Below, in pieces: positions 49,679-57,343 of a stretch of 64,000 nt of DNA. Every line of letters starts with the position of its first letter. Position 1 is the first letter of the stretch. Below the pieces are notes generated by a model that saw only the letters and a program-made list of their open reading frames with translations, did no database searches and was not told the DNA's origin. This stretch comes from Pseudochrobactrum kiredjianiae. GTDB lineage: Bacteria; Pseudomonadota; Alphaproteobacteria; Rhizobiales; Rhizobiaceae. The position numbers and the translations under genes were made by a program. The stretch is from NCBI RefSeq assembly GCF_030362795.1, contig NZ_JAUCBM010000004.1, positions 124,001-188,000 of the forward strand, given 5' to 3'.

Positions 49679-51040
49679 ATGCAGGATAAAGTCTTCAAAG
49701 GTAAAGTGGTTCTGCCCGATCAAGTCATTGATAATGGCTGGGTGCTGGTCAGCGACGGCCGCGTTGTTCAGACTGGTCAGGGCACTGCCCCTGCAGGTGA
49801 AAGCCATGGCGGTACGGATTATCTGGTGCTGCCGGGTGCGATTGACGGTCAGGTACACAGCCGCAGCCAGAAAAATCAGGAAGAGTTTATCTGGTCGACC
49901 CGTTCGGCCGCTGCAGGTGGTGTGACAACAATTGTCGATATGCCATATGACGACGGCGACCTGATCGCCACGCCGGAGCGCTTCACCCGCAAGGTAGAAT
50001 CCGCTGGCAAGGAAGCGCGCGTGGATTTCGCGCTTTATGCCACAGCGCATCCGGCAGACGGCACCAAGCATATTGACGGTCTGGTTGAAGCCGGCGCGGC
50101 AGGTTTCAAATTCTCGACCTTCGGCACCCATCCGGAGCGCTTTCCGCGCATCACCCCGCAAATGCTTTATGAGTGTTTCTCGGCGATTGCCCGTCATGGT
50201 TTGATTGCCGGTATTCATAATGAAAATGATGAAATGGTGCGCTATTACATCGATCAGGTCGAGAAAAGCGGCCGCACCGATTATCTGACCCATAGCATGA
50301 GCCGCCCGCCGGTGACTGAAACGCTGGCAATGGCAGAAGTCTATGAAATCGGTGCTATGAGCGGTTGTGCCACCCATGTGGTGCATTGTTCCGTTGGCCG
50401 TGGCTATGAACTGGCCGCCGGTTATCGCGCACAGGGCTATGCCGCAACGGTTGAAGCCTGCATCCACTATCTGACCTTGTGTGAAGAAGATGATGTCAAC
50501 CGCCTGATCGGCCGCGCCAAGATCAACCCACCAGTGCGCAACCGCGCCGAGCGTGAAGCCATCTGGCAGCACCTCGCCGCCGGAAATGTGACCATCGTTT
50601 CCACCGATCATGTGAGCTGGTCGCTTGATCGTAAAAACGATGAAAATATGCTGAAAAACGCATCCGGCGTTCCGGGTCTGGAAGCACTCTATGCGCTGTT
50701 GCTCAAAGGTCTGGATGAACGAGGTCTGTCGCTCAGCCATGCTGCCCGCCTGCTGGCGCATAATCCGGCGAACCTGTTCCGTCTCGGTCAGACCAAGGGC
50801 GCTCTCGGTGCCGGTCTTGATGCCGATATCGTCTTGGCGCGCCGCGATCCTTACACCTACAAAGCGGCAGAAAGCGGCAATAACATTGTCGGCTGGAGCC
50901 CTTATGACGGCATCGAGCTGCCGTTCCGCATCACCCATACATTTGTGCGTGGTGAATGTGCCATGGCTGAAGGCGTGGTCACAGCGGAACCGGGTTCAGG
51001 TCGTTTTGTACGTCCAAACTCACGCAAAGGAGCCGCGTAA
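49679..51040 (+). CDS. Hydantoinase/dihydropyrimidinase-type hydrolase (hydantoin-5-propionate opening)
   Basis: This cyclic-amide hydrolase of 453 residues belongs to the amidohydrolase superfamily. In the proposed pathway it opens hydantoin-5-propionate to N-carbamoyl-glutamate. Visible metal-site residues are His60 (AIDGQVHSRS), Lys144 (AGFKFSTFG, the expected carbamylated lysine), His180 (GIHNEND), His236 (HVVHCS) and Asp310 (STDHVSW). The first histidine of the usual HxH pair is Gln58 here, which is unusual. It has no signal peptide. Its stop overlaps the start of the next gene by one base (TAATG), so the two are translationally coupled. Confidence 0.87.
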   Translation: MQDKVFKGKVVLPDQVIDNGWVLVSDGRVVQTGQGTAPAGESHGGTDYLVLPGAIDGQVHSRSQKNQEEFIWSTRSAAAGGVTTIVDMPYDDGDLIATPERFTRKVESAGKEARVDFALYATAHPADGTKHIDGLVEAGAAGFKFSTFGTHPERFPRITPQMLYECFSAIARHGLIAGIHNENDEMVRYYIDQVEKSGRTDYLTHSMSRPPVTETLAMAEVYEIGAMSGCATHVVHCSVGRGYELAAGYRAQGYAATVEACIHYLTLCEEDDVNRLIGRAKINPPVRNRAEREAIWQHLAAGNVTIVSTDHVSWSLDRKNDENMLKNASGVPGLEALYALLLKGLDERGLSLSHAARLLAHNPANLFRLGQTKGALGAGLDADIVLARRDPYTYKAAESGNNIVGWSPYDGIELPFRITHTFVRGECAMAEGVVTAEPGSGRFVRPNSRKGAA

Positions 51041-52326
51041 TGGCGGTCTCCAACACGCTCATCGATGGTGACCGGCTCTGGCAGGATATTATGGCGCTGG
51101 CCGATATTACCGAGCCGGGCAAGCCTTATACACGCCGCTCCTTTACGCCGCGTTTTCTGGCTGGCCGCGCCTATCTGATTGAGCAGCTCAAAGCAGCCGG
51201 TCTTGAGGTGCGTATTGATACGGCAGGTAATCTGATCGGTCGTCGTGCCGGTGCCAAGCCGCATGCCAAAACCATTATGATGGGTTCGCATAGCGACACT
51301 GTGCCTTCCGGCGGACGCTTTGACGGGATTGCCGGTGTGGTGGCGGCACTTGAAGTTGCCCGTGCCTTGCGTGATGCCGGTATTGAATTGCAGCACAATC
51401 TGGAAGTGGTGGATTTTCTCGCAGAAGAACCGAGTGAATACGGTCTGTCCTGTGTCGGCAGCCGCGGCATGAGCGGTCAGCTCACCAATGCCATGCTCGA
51501 TTTTACGGGTCCGCAGAATGAGCGCCTCGGTGATGCGCTGATCCGTGTCGGTGGTAATCCGGCCAAACTTTCAGAGGCTGTGCGCAAGGATATTGCCGCC
51601 TATCTGGAACTGCATATTGAACAAGGCCCTGTGCTGGAGCAGAGCAAAACGGATTTGGGGCTGGTGACCGGTATTGTCGGCATCACCCGTCTGGAAATCT
51701 CTTTTCAGGGTGCCGCTGACCATGCGGGTACCACGCCGATGCATATGCGCCGCGATGCGCTCTATGCAGCGGCACAAGCCGTCACAGCAATCCGTGAACA
51801 GGCAGAAGCCTTGGCATCTGAGCCGGATGGTTATTTCGTTGCCACGGTAGGCATTCTCACACTTGAACCGGGCGGTGCCAATGTGGTGCCGGAACGGGCC
51901 AAGGTGATTGTCGATATCCGCACCGGCAAACGCGAGAAAACGCTGCGCTTTCTGGAAAGCATTGATGCGGCGACACAAGATGCTGCCGAAAAGGCCAGTG
52001 TGGAGCGCAGCAACTTCAAAACCCTGTCTGACACCATGCCGATGGATTGTGACTTAGGCCTGCTGGATGATCTGGCAAAAAGCGCCGATGCGCTCGGTCA
52101 TAGCCATCTGCAACTCGCCAGTGGTGCGGGGCATGATGCGGCCTTTGTCGGTCAGCTGGCACCGGCGGCCATGGTCTTTGTGCCATGTCTTGGCGGACGC
52201 AGCCACACACCGGAAGAATGGGCAGAAAAACACGACATTGCAGCAGGTGCTGCAGCAATATTTGCGGCAGTGCGCCGTTTTGACGAGCGCACTCCGGTTA
52301 CCAATCAAACGCATAACAGCATTTAA
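51040..52326 (+). CDS. N-carbamoyl-L-amino acid amidohydrolase, M20 type
   Basis: This Zn/Mn-dependent enzyme of 428 residues is of the hydantoinase/carbamoylase group (with allantoate amidohydrolase and beta-ureidopropionase). It removes the carbamoyl group as CO2 and NH3; here the substrate is probably N-carbamoyl-glutamate, giving glutamate. Metal and catalytic motifs are GSHSDTVPSGGRFDG (His84, Asp95), AEEPSEYGLSCVGSRGMSG (Glu129, Glu130), LELHIEQGPVLE (His192) and ADHAGTTPM, ending with GGRSHTPEEW. It is cytoplasmic and overlaps the hydantoinase stop. Confidence 0.9.
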   Translation: MAVSNTLIDGDRLWQDIMALADITEPGKPYTRRSFTPRFLAGRAYLIEQLKAAGLEVRIDTAGNLIGRRAGAKPHAKTIMMGSHSDTVPSGGRFDGIAGVVAALEVARALRDAGIELQHNLEVVDFLAEEPSEYGLSCVGSRGMSGQLTNAMLDFTGPQNERLGDALIRVGGNPAKLSEAVRKDIAAYLELHIEQGPVLEQSKTDLGLVTGIVGITRLEISFQGAADHAGTTPMHMRRDALYAAAQAVTAIREQAEALASEPDGYFVATVGILTLEPGGANVVPERAKVIVDIRTGKREKTLRFLESIDAATQDAAEKASVERSNFKTLSDTMPMDCDLGLLDDLAKSADALGHSHLQLASGAGHDAAFVGQLAPAAMVFVPCLGGRSHTPEEWAEKHDIAAGAAAIFAAVRRFDERTPVTNQTHNSI

Positions 52327-52338
52327 GAGGAGGCCATT

Positions 52339-53427
52339 ATGGGGCGTATTTTAACATTGGATGACGTGGAATCCGCAATTGCAGGCGGTTCGGTCTTTGC
52401 AGCCGGTGGTGGCGGCTGGGTCGAGCACGGCCGTATGCTGGGCACCACTGCGGTCACCATTGGCCGGCCTGAACTGGTGGATATGGAAGAAGTATCCGAT
52501 GACGCATGGATTGCCACTGCCGCCGCTATCGGCGCACCGGCCAGCACCACCCAGTGGGAAATGCTCGGCATCGACTATGTCAAAGCTGTTGAACTGCTGC
52601 AGTATGAGCTGGGCGACGAAGTCTATGGCCTGATGATCGGCCAGAACGGCATGTCCAGCACCATGAATGCATGGCTGCCTTCTGCTGTTCTCGGTACCAA
52701 GGTGATTGATGCTGTGGGCGATATCCGCGCGCATCCGACCGGCGACATGGGCTCCATCGGCATGGCCAACAGCCCTGAGCAGATGATCCAGACAGCCGTT
52801 GGTGGTCATCGTGATTCCAACTCCTATATCGAGCTGGTCACACGCGGCGCGACAGCAAAAATCTCGCCGATCCTGCGCAAAGCTTCCGATATGTCCGGCG
52901 GTTTCATCGCCAGCTGCCGTAATCCGCTGCGTGCATCTTATGTGCGCAAGAATGCAGCGCTCGGCGGCATTTCCCGGGCTCTGACCCTTGGTGAAGCCAT
53001 CCGCGCAGCCCGGAGCAAAAATGCTACTGCGGTGATTGATGCAATCTGCAAAACCACCAATGGCAGCATTCTCGCACAGGGCAAAGTCACCGCCAAGAAT
53101 GTGCATTACACACAGGAAGCTTTCGACATCGGCACTATCACCGTGCGTGACGTCAACCGCGATGTGATCCTGCATGTGATGAACGAATATATGGCCGTGG
53201 ATGATGGTGACGGTAATCGTCTTGCCACCTTCCCTGATGTAATCACCACGCTCGATACCAATGGCAGCCCTGTCAGTGTCGGCAATGTCCATGAGGGCAT
53301 GGAAATTCTGGTGTTCCACATTGCCAAAACAGAAATCCCGCTCAGTGCCTCGGTCAAAGACCCGAGTGTATATCCGATCGTCGAAAAGGCACTCGGCATT
53401 TCCCTCGCCGATTATGCACTGGCCTGA
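52339..53427 (+). CDS. DUF917 family protein, probable thiohydantoin desulfurase
   Basis: The 362-residue protein matches the DUF917 family (N-terminal SVFAAGGGGWVEHGRML, then MIGQNGMSSTMNAWLPSAVLG and HPTGDMGSIGMA). Characterised relatives replace the sulfur of thiohydantoins by oxygen, the step that links the early and late parts of ergothioneine catabolism. Here it would convert 3-(5-oxo-2-thioxoimidazolidin-4-yl)propionate to hydantoin-5-propionate and release H2S. Its place between the carbamoylase and the urocanase homologue, 12 and 24 bases away, strongly supports that role. DUF917 proteins also occur beside other hydantoinases, so a related substrate is possible. Confidence 0.82.
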   Translation: MGRILTLDDVESAIAGGSVFAAGGGGWVEHGRMLGTTAVTIGRPELVDMEEVSDDAWIATAAAIGAPASTTQWEMLGIDYVKAVELLQYELGDEVYGLMIGQNGMSSTMNAWLPSAVLGTKVIDAVGDIRAHPTGDMGSIGMANSPEQMIQTAVGGHRDSNSYIELVTRGATAKISPILRKASDMSGGFIASCRNPLRASYVRKNAALGGISRALTLGEAIRAARSKNATAVIDAICKTTNGSILAQGKVTAKNVHYTQEAFDIGTITVRDVNRDVILHVMNEYMAVDDGDGNRLATFPDVITTLDTNGSPVSVGNVHEGMEILVFHIAKTEIPLSASVKDPSVYPIVEKALGISLADYALA

Positions 53428-53451
53428 TTTAGCGATTTAGAAAGTACTATT

Positions 53452-55098
53452 ATGTCAAAGAAACAATTTAACGTCACATCCGGCACCGAGCTGCGCTGCA
53501 AGAACTGGCGCGCTGAAGGCCTGCTGCGTCTGATGGAAAACGTGCTGGCAGTGGGTGAAGACCCTGACAATCTGGTGGTCTATGCCGCACTCGGTAAAGC
53601 CGCCCGTGACTGGCCGTCCCATGACAAAATCGTTGAAAGCCTGCATAAGATTGAAGAAGACGAAACCCTCGTCGTGCAATCCGGCAAGCCAATCGGCATT
53701 CTTAAAACCCATAAACAGGCACCGATCGTGATTATGGCCAACTGTAATATGGTTGGTCAGTGGGCGAAGGCTGAAAATTTCTACGAATGGGAAAAACAGA
53801 ACCTGATCTGCTGGGGTGGCCTCACCGCCGGTGATTGGCAGTATATCGGCTCGCAGGGTGTTATTCAGGGCACCTATGAAATCTTCATGCGCATTGCCGA
53901 ACAGAGCTTCAACAATGATCTGGCCGGTCGTTTGATCCTCACCGCCGGTCTTGGCGGTATGGGCGGCGCGCAGCCACTCGCAGGCCGCTTGGCCGGTGCA
54001 GTAACCCTCTGCGTTGAAATTGATCAGGAACGTATTCAGAAGCGCAAGGATATCGGCTTCCTTGATGTGATTGCCAAAGACCTCGACGACGCATTGGCGC
54101 AAGTCAAAACAGCAATGGCCGAGAAACGCGCTGTCTCTATCGGTGTTCACGGCAATGCCGCTGATCTTTATGAGCAAATTCTGGCGCGCAATATCATTCC
54201 GGATATCGTGACAGATCAGACTTCCGCCCATGATCTGGTTTACGGCTATGTACCGGCAACCCGCTCGCTGGCTGAAGCCCGTGCGATGCGCAAAAGCGAT
54301 CCGCAGACACTGATGAATGAAAGCCGCGCTTCCATCGTTCGTCACGTCACGGCTATGCTTGGCTTCCAGAAAGCCGGTTCAGTGGTCTTTGACAATGGCA
54401 ATCTGATCCGCACCCATGCCAAAGACGGCGGCGTGGCCGATGCGTTCAACATTCCGGTTTTCACCGAAGCCTTCCTGCGTCCGCTGTTCTGCCGCGCGAT
54501 TGGCCCGTTCCGCTGGATTGCTCTGTCGAATAACCGCGAAGATATCCGCATTATCGACAATTATATCCTCAAAGCATTTGCCGATAACCACATTGTCACC
54601 AACTGGATCAATCTGGCCGGTGAGCATGTGCCGTTTGAAGGTCTGCCAGCGCGTATTGCATGGCTTGGTCATGGCGAGCGCACCCAACTCGCTCTCGCGG
54701 TCAACAGCATGGTGCGTGACGGCACATTGTCCGGTCCTGTTGCCTTTACCCGTGACCATCTTGATGCCGGTGCCATGGCGCATCCGAATATCATGACCGA
54801 AAATATGCGTGACGGCTCTGATGCAATTGCCGACTGGCCGCTGATTAATGGTCTGGCTATGTGCTCGTCGCAGGCTGATCTGGTAGCCATCCATTCCGGT
54901 GGCGGCGGCTATTCCGGTTATATGACCAGCGCGGGTGTGACTGTGGTGGCCGATGGTACCGATGATGCGGATATCCGCATTGAACTGTCGCTCACCAATG
55001 ACACATCGCTTGGTGTCATGCGCTATGCCGATGCCGGATATGAAGAAGCGCTGGACGAAGCGGAAAAGAAAAACATCCGTCACTTCAATCTGGCGTAA
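53452..55098 (+). CDS. Urocanase-family protein, probable thiourocanate hydratase
   Basis: The 548-residue NAD-dependent hydratase has the urocanase signatures LVVQSGKPIGI, YIGSQGVIQGTYEIF (131-145), the NAD-binding GLGGMGGAQPLA (167-178), RPLFCRAIGPFRW and TRDHLDAGA. Several places differ from true HutU as I know it: FDNGNLIR instead of FDYGNNIR, GLPARIAWLG where HutU has a cysteine (ARICWVG), and HSGGGGYSGYM instead of HHGGGVGMGF. Such changes in the substrate site, and the lack of hutI or hutG nearby, favour thiourocanate over urocanate. It is the last gene of the operon. Confidence 0.83.
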   Translation: MSKKQFNVTSGTELRCKNWRAEGLLRLMENVLAVGEDPDNLVVYAALGKAARDWPSHDKIVESLHKIEEDETLVVQSGKPIGILKTHKQAPIVIMANCNMVGQWAKAENFYEWEKQNLICWGGLTAGDWQYIGSQGVIQGTYEIFMRIAEQSFNNDLAGRLILTAGLGGMGGAQPLAGRLAGAVTLCVEIDQERIQKRKDIGFLDVIAKDLDDALAQVKTAMAEKRAVSIGVHGNAADLYEQILARNIIPDIVTDQTSAHDLVYGYVPATRSLAEARAMRKSDPQTLMNESRASIVRHVTAMLGFQKAGSVVFDNGNLIRTHAKDGGVADAFNIPVFTEAFLRPLFCRAIGPFRWIALSNNREDIRIIDNYILKAFADNHIVTNWINLAGEHVPFEGLPARIAWLGHGERTQLALAVNSMVRDGTLSGPVAFTRDHLDAGAMAHPNIMTENMRDGSDAIADWPLINGLAMCSSQADLVAIHSGGGGYSGYMTSAGVTVVADGTDDADIRIELSLTNDTSLGVMRYADAGYEEALDEAEKKNIRHFNLA

Positions 55099-55101
55099 AA
55101 C

Positions 55102-55209
55102 CTAGAGCATGGCGCAGCTAAATGTATTTATTTAGCGTTCGCGAACATGCGACAATTAAAAGAATTTAGAGCGAGCACAGTGGATACGATTAAACGCAAC
55201 ACGCTCTAG
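55102..55209. repeat. Palindromic intergenic repeat, copy 4 (full length)
   Basis: A 108-base element bounded by CTAGAGC (55102-55108) and GCTCTAG (55203-55209). It contains GAACATGCGACAATTAAAAG, TTTAGAGCG, and ends TAAACGCAACACGCTCTAG. The layout matches the long AGAGC repeats seen between genes in Brucella/Ochrobactrum. Confidence 0.72.
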
Positions 55210-55230
55210 AAAATCCTCCCCCGTAAAGAG

Positions 55231-55262
55231 AACAGGCGAAGCTCAGGTTTCGCCTGTTTTCA
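55231..55262 (+). terminator. Terminator of the ergothioneine operon
   Basis: AACAGGCGAA (55231-55240) pairs with TTCGCCTGTT (55249-55258) around an 8-base loop, followed by TTCATTT on the plus strand. Confidence 0.75.
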
Positions 55263-55270
55263 TTTATAGG

Positions 55271-55307
55271 GCATAATTTTAAAGTGTTAGAGCGAGCGGC
55301 GCTCTAA
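55271..55307. repeat. Palindromic intergenic repeat, short form
   Basis: It contains TTTAAAGTGTTAGAGCGA and GGCGCTCTAAT as in the element at 18296-18397, but lacks that element's inner GTGTGCC stem of about 25 bases. Confidence 0.6.
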
Positions 55308-55312
55308 TCGGA

Positions 55313-57124
55313 CTATGGAGTGAGTGCCTCGCGCAACTCGCGCACCAGTTCTCTTTCGGCAACCGTCAGGGTGCGGGCATTGGAATAAATCACAAACAAT
55401 CTGCGCAGAATATGCGGTTTCAGTTCAAGACTGACCAAGGTGCCCTGCTCCAGATCGCGGCGTACGGCTGAGACCGGCAGCAAAGTGGCGAGCTTTTCAC
55501 GACGGATCATCGCGATCATCATCGGCAGTGAGTTGATTTCAATCACCGGCTCCAGCGACAGGTTGTGTTCGCTTAATTGTGCTTCCAGCAATTGCCGGAT
55601 GCCAAAGGTCATGGTCGGCAGCACCAGCGGAACCTGACGCAGTGTTTCCAGTTCAACACCCGTATCTTGAGAGAGTTCTGCTGCCAGATCGGGATGGCAG
55701 ATTAATGAGAGCGGTTCTTCAACATTAAGGCTGAAACGCGCCATGTGCGGCATATCGGTTTCCAGCACGGCAAGGCTGATTACCCCTGCCTGCACCCAAT
55801 CCTGCAAGACACTGGTTGGCGCCTCCAGAATTTGCAAATCAATCTGCGGGTGGCTTTTGCGCCAACGCAGCACCGCATCGGTCATGCCTGCCAGCAAAGT
55901 GCTCTCCTGACTGACAGAAGGCAGAACACCAATCCGTAAACGCGACCGGTTGCGCCCCAGTGATCCGGCACTATGAACGGCCATGGATTGCAAGCGCGCT
56001 TCAATCAGATCACTGCCGATGCGGAAGATGCGCCCTGCTTCAGTTGGCACCAAACCATCGCGGCGGCGTTCAAATAATTGTTTGCCGATTACCTGCTCCA
56101 TCTTACGCAGCTGACCGGTAATAGCCGGTTGTGCGACTTTAGCCACGCGGGCAGCAGCAGTAAGATTGCGATTATTGTCAATCAACTGAAAATAGCTGAA
56201 TTGTCGTCTGGTCAATTGCGGCTGATACAGTGCTGAAGGCTCGCCGGATGCCAGTGCCGCACGAATACGGCGCACTGTTTCCTCAGCCACCGGATGCGGA
56301 TCGGCAATATGCACCCGTACCTGACTGATAAGCGGCGGATCAAGCGGCACCAGCTTCAAACGGTGCAAGCCCATACGATTGGCGAGCGTGCTTTGCGGCA
56401 CCAGAAAGGCCGTATCTGGATGCTCGCCGCTCAAGCGTGCCAATGTTCCCGGATGATCCTGCGTAAAGCGCAGGTTCTTAATCGGATATTTCTGCAAATA
56501 AGCCGAAAGATCATGGAGCAATGGTGCCGGCAAGGCAGGCACAATAACAGGGCCTGCCAGCATATCCTGCAAGGCCGGTATCTCTCCGATTTGCACCGGC
56601 AGACTGCGTGCCAGCACCCAAGGATCGTCATGGATGGCTATGCCCTTATTTTCATAACTGAAAATAATCCGGCTGCTTTCTGCACTCTCTGTCAGCGGCA
56701 AAGGCGGCTCGCCGTCAGCACTCCCCCAATGCGGCTCAATAAACACATCAGGATATTCCCGTTGCAAACCAACCAAGGCAGAGCTGATGGCTTTGGAAAC
56801 ATTGCCAAGTGAAAACATCAGCTGGACTTCAACCACCAAATGGCTGAATTCGCATTGCCCGTTACAGTCGCGCATCGCCGCCTGACGGGTAAAAGCTTCG
56901 GCTTGCAACAGCGGAATAGCTGCGCGATAGAGCCACCGTCCGGCGACAGTCGGTGTCAGCCCTGCCGGTACACGGCGGAACAATTGCGCGCCGACTTCCT
57001 CTTCCAGATTCTGCAAGGCCACACTCAAAGTTGACAGGGCAATATCCAGAACCTCAGCCGCCTTGCTGAAACTGGTTTGATGGCAGGCCGCAACGAAGTA
57101 AGAAAGCTGACGCAGCTCAATCAT
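55313..57124 (-). CDS. Tandem (double) LysR-type transcriptional regulator
   Basis: The 603-residue protein is two complete LysR regulators in one chain; usual LTTRs have about 300 residues. The first HTH is at about 1-60 (IELRQLSYFVAACHQTSFSKAAE) with an effector domain at about 90-295. A second HTH follows at about 303-362 (LTRRQFSYFQLIDNNRNLTAAAR) and a second effector domain at about 395-603 (RLRIGVLPSVSQESTLLAGM). There is no internal stop or frameshift. The ATG at 57122-57124 has GAAGG upstream; a GTG two codons earlier is possible. It is divergent from the MHS transporter and convergent with the ergothioneine operon, so it probably regulates both. Confidence 0.93.
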   Translation of the reverse strand: MIELRQLSYFVAACHQTSFSKAAEVLDIALSTLSVALQNLEEEVGAQLFRRVPAGLTPTVAGRWLYRAAIPLLQAEAFTRQAAMRDCNGQCEFSHLVVEVQLMFSLGNVSKAISSALVGLQREYPDVFIEPHWGSADGEPPLPLTESAESSRIIFSYENKGIAIHDDPWVLARSLPVQIGEIPALQDMLAGPVIVPALPAPLLHDLSAYLQKYPIKNLRFTQDHPGTLARLSGEHPDTAFLVPQSTLANRMGLHRLKLVPLDPPLISQVRVHIADPHPVAEETVRRIRAALASGEPSALYQPQLTRRQFSYFQLIDNNRNLTAAARVAKVAQPAITGQLRKMEQVIGKQLFERRRDGLVPTEAGRIFRIGSDLIEARLQSMAVHSAGSLGRNRSRLRIGVLPSVSQESTLLAGMTDAVLRWRKSHPQIDLQILEAPTSVLQDWVQAGVISLAVLETDMPHMARFSLNVEEPLSLICHPDLAAELSQDTGVELETLRQVPLVLPTMTFGIRQLLEAQLSEHNLSLEPVIEINSLPMMIAMIRREKLATLLPVSAVRRDLEQGTLVSLELKPHILRRLFVIYSNARTLTVAERELVRELREALTP

Positions 57125-57200
57125 AGGCACAGACCTTCATCAGTGATTTTCATCATAAATATCAACCAAATATGCCACAAATACAAAAATATTGCCCTGC

Positions 57201-57215
57201 CGAAATACTATTTCG
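57201..57215. promoter_or_regulatory. Candidate operator between the double LysR gene and the MFS gene
   Basis: CGAAATACTATTTCG is a 6+6-bp palindrome with a 3-base centre in the 219-base divergent region, a fitting place for a LysR-type site. It does not show the classical T-N11-A core in register. Confidence 0.4.
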
Positions 57216-57343
57216 TTTTTCGCTATGGAGACATTCATTTTTTGTCAACTGCCGACACAAAGTTAAATTGTTACTGTCTCGTATTGCTGGTGGGAGATGA
57301 GACATAAAAGACCACAGCTGGAATATTTGGGGGATTCTGTCAT

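Noticed and set aside
49616-50938. 440-codon minus-strand frame opposite the hydantoinase gene
   Set aside because: It is a long antisense shadow. The product has no family features, while the plus strand encodes a clear amidohydrolase.
49679-52326. Hydantoinase plus carbamoylase as a pyrimidine (uracil) degradation unit
   Set aside because: There is no dihydropyrimidine dehydrogenase or pydA/preT-like gene nearby, and the flanking genes fit the thiohydantoin route better.
47930-55098. Reading the lyase and urocanase genes as a histidine utilisation (hutH-hutU) operon
   Set aside because: The lyase lacks the Ala-Ser-Gly MIO triad and is exported, no hutI/hutF/hutG is present, and hydantoinase, carbamoylase and DUF917 genes sit between the two instead.
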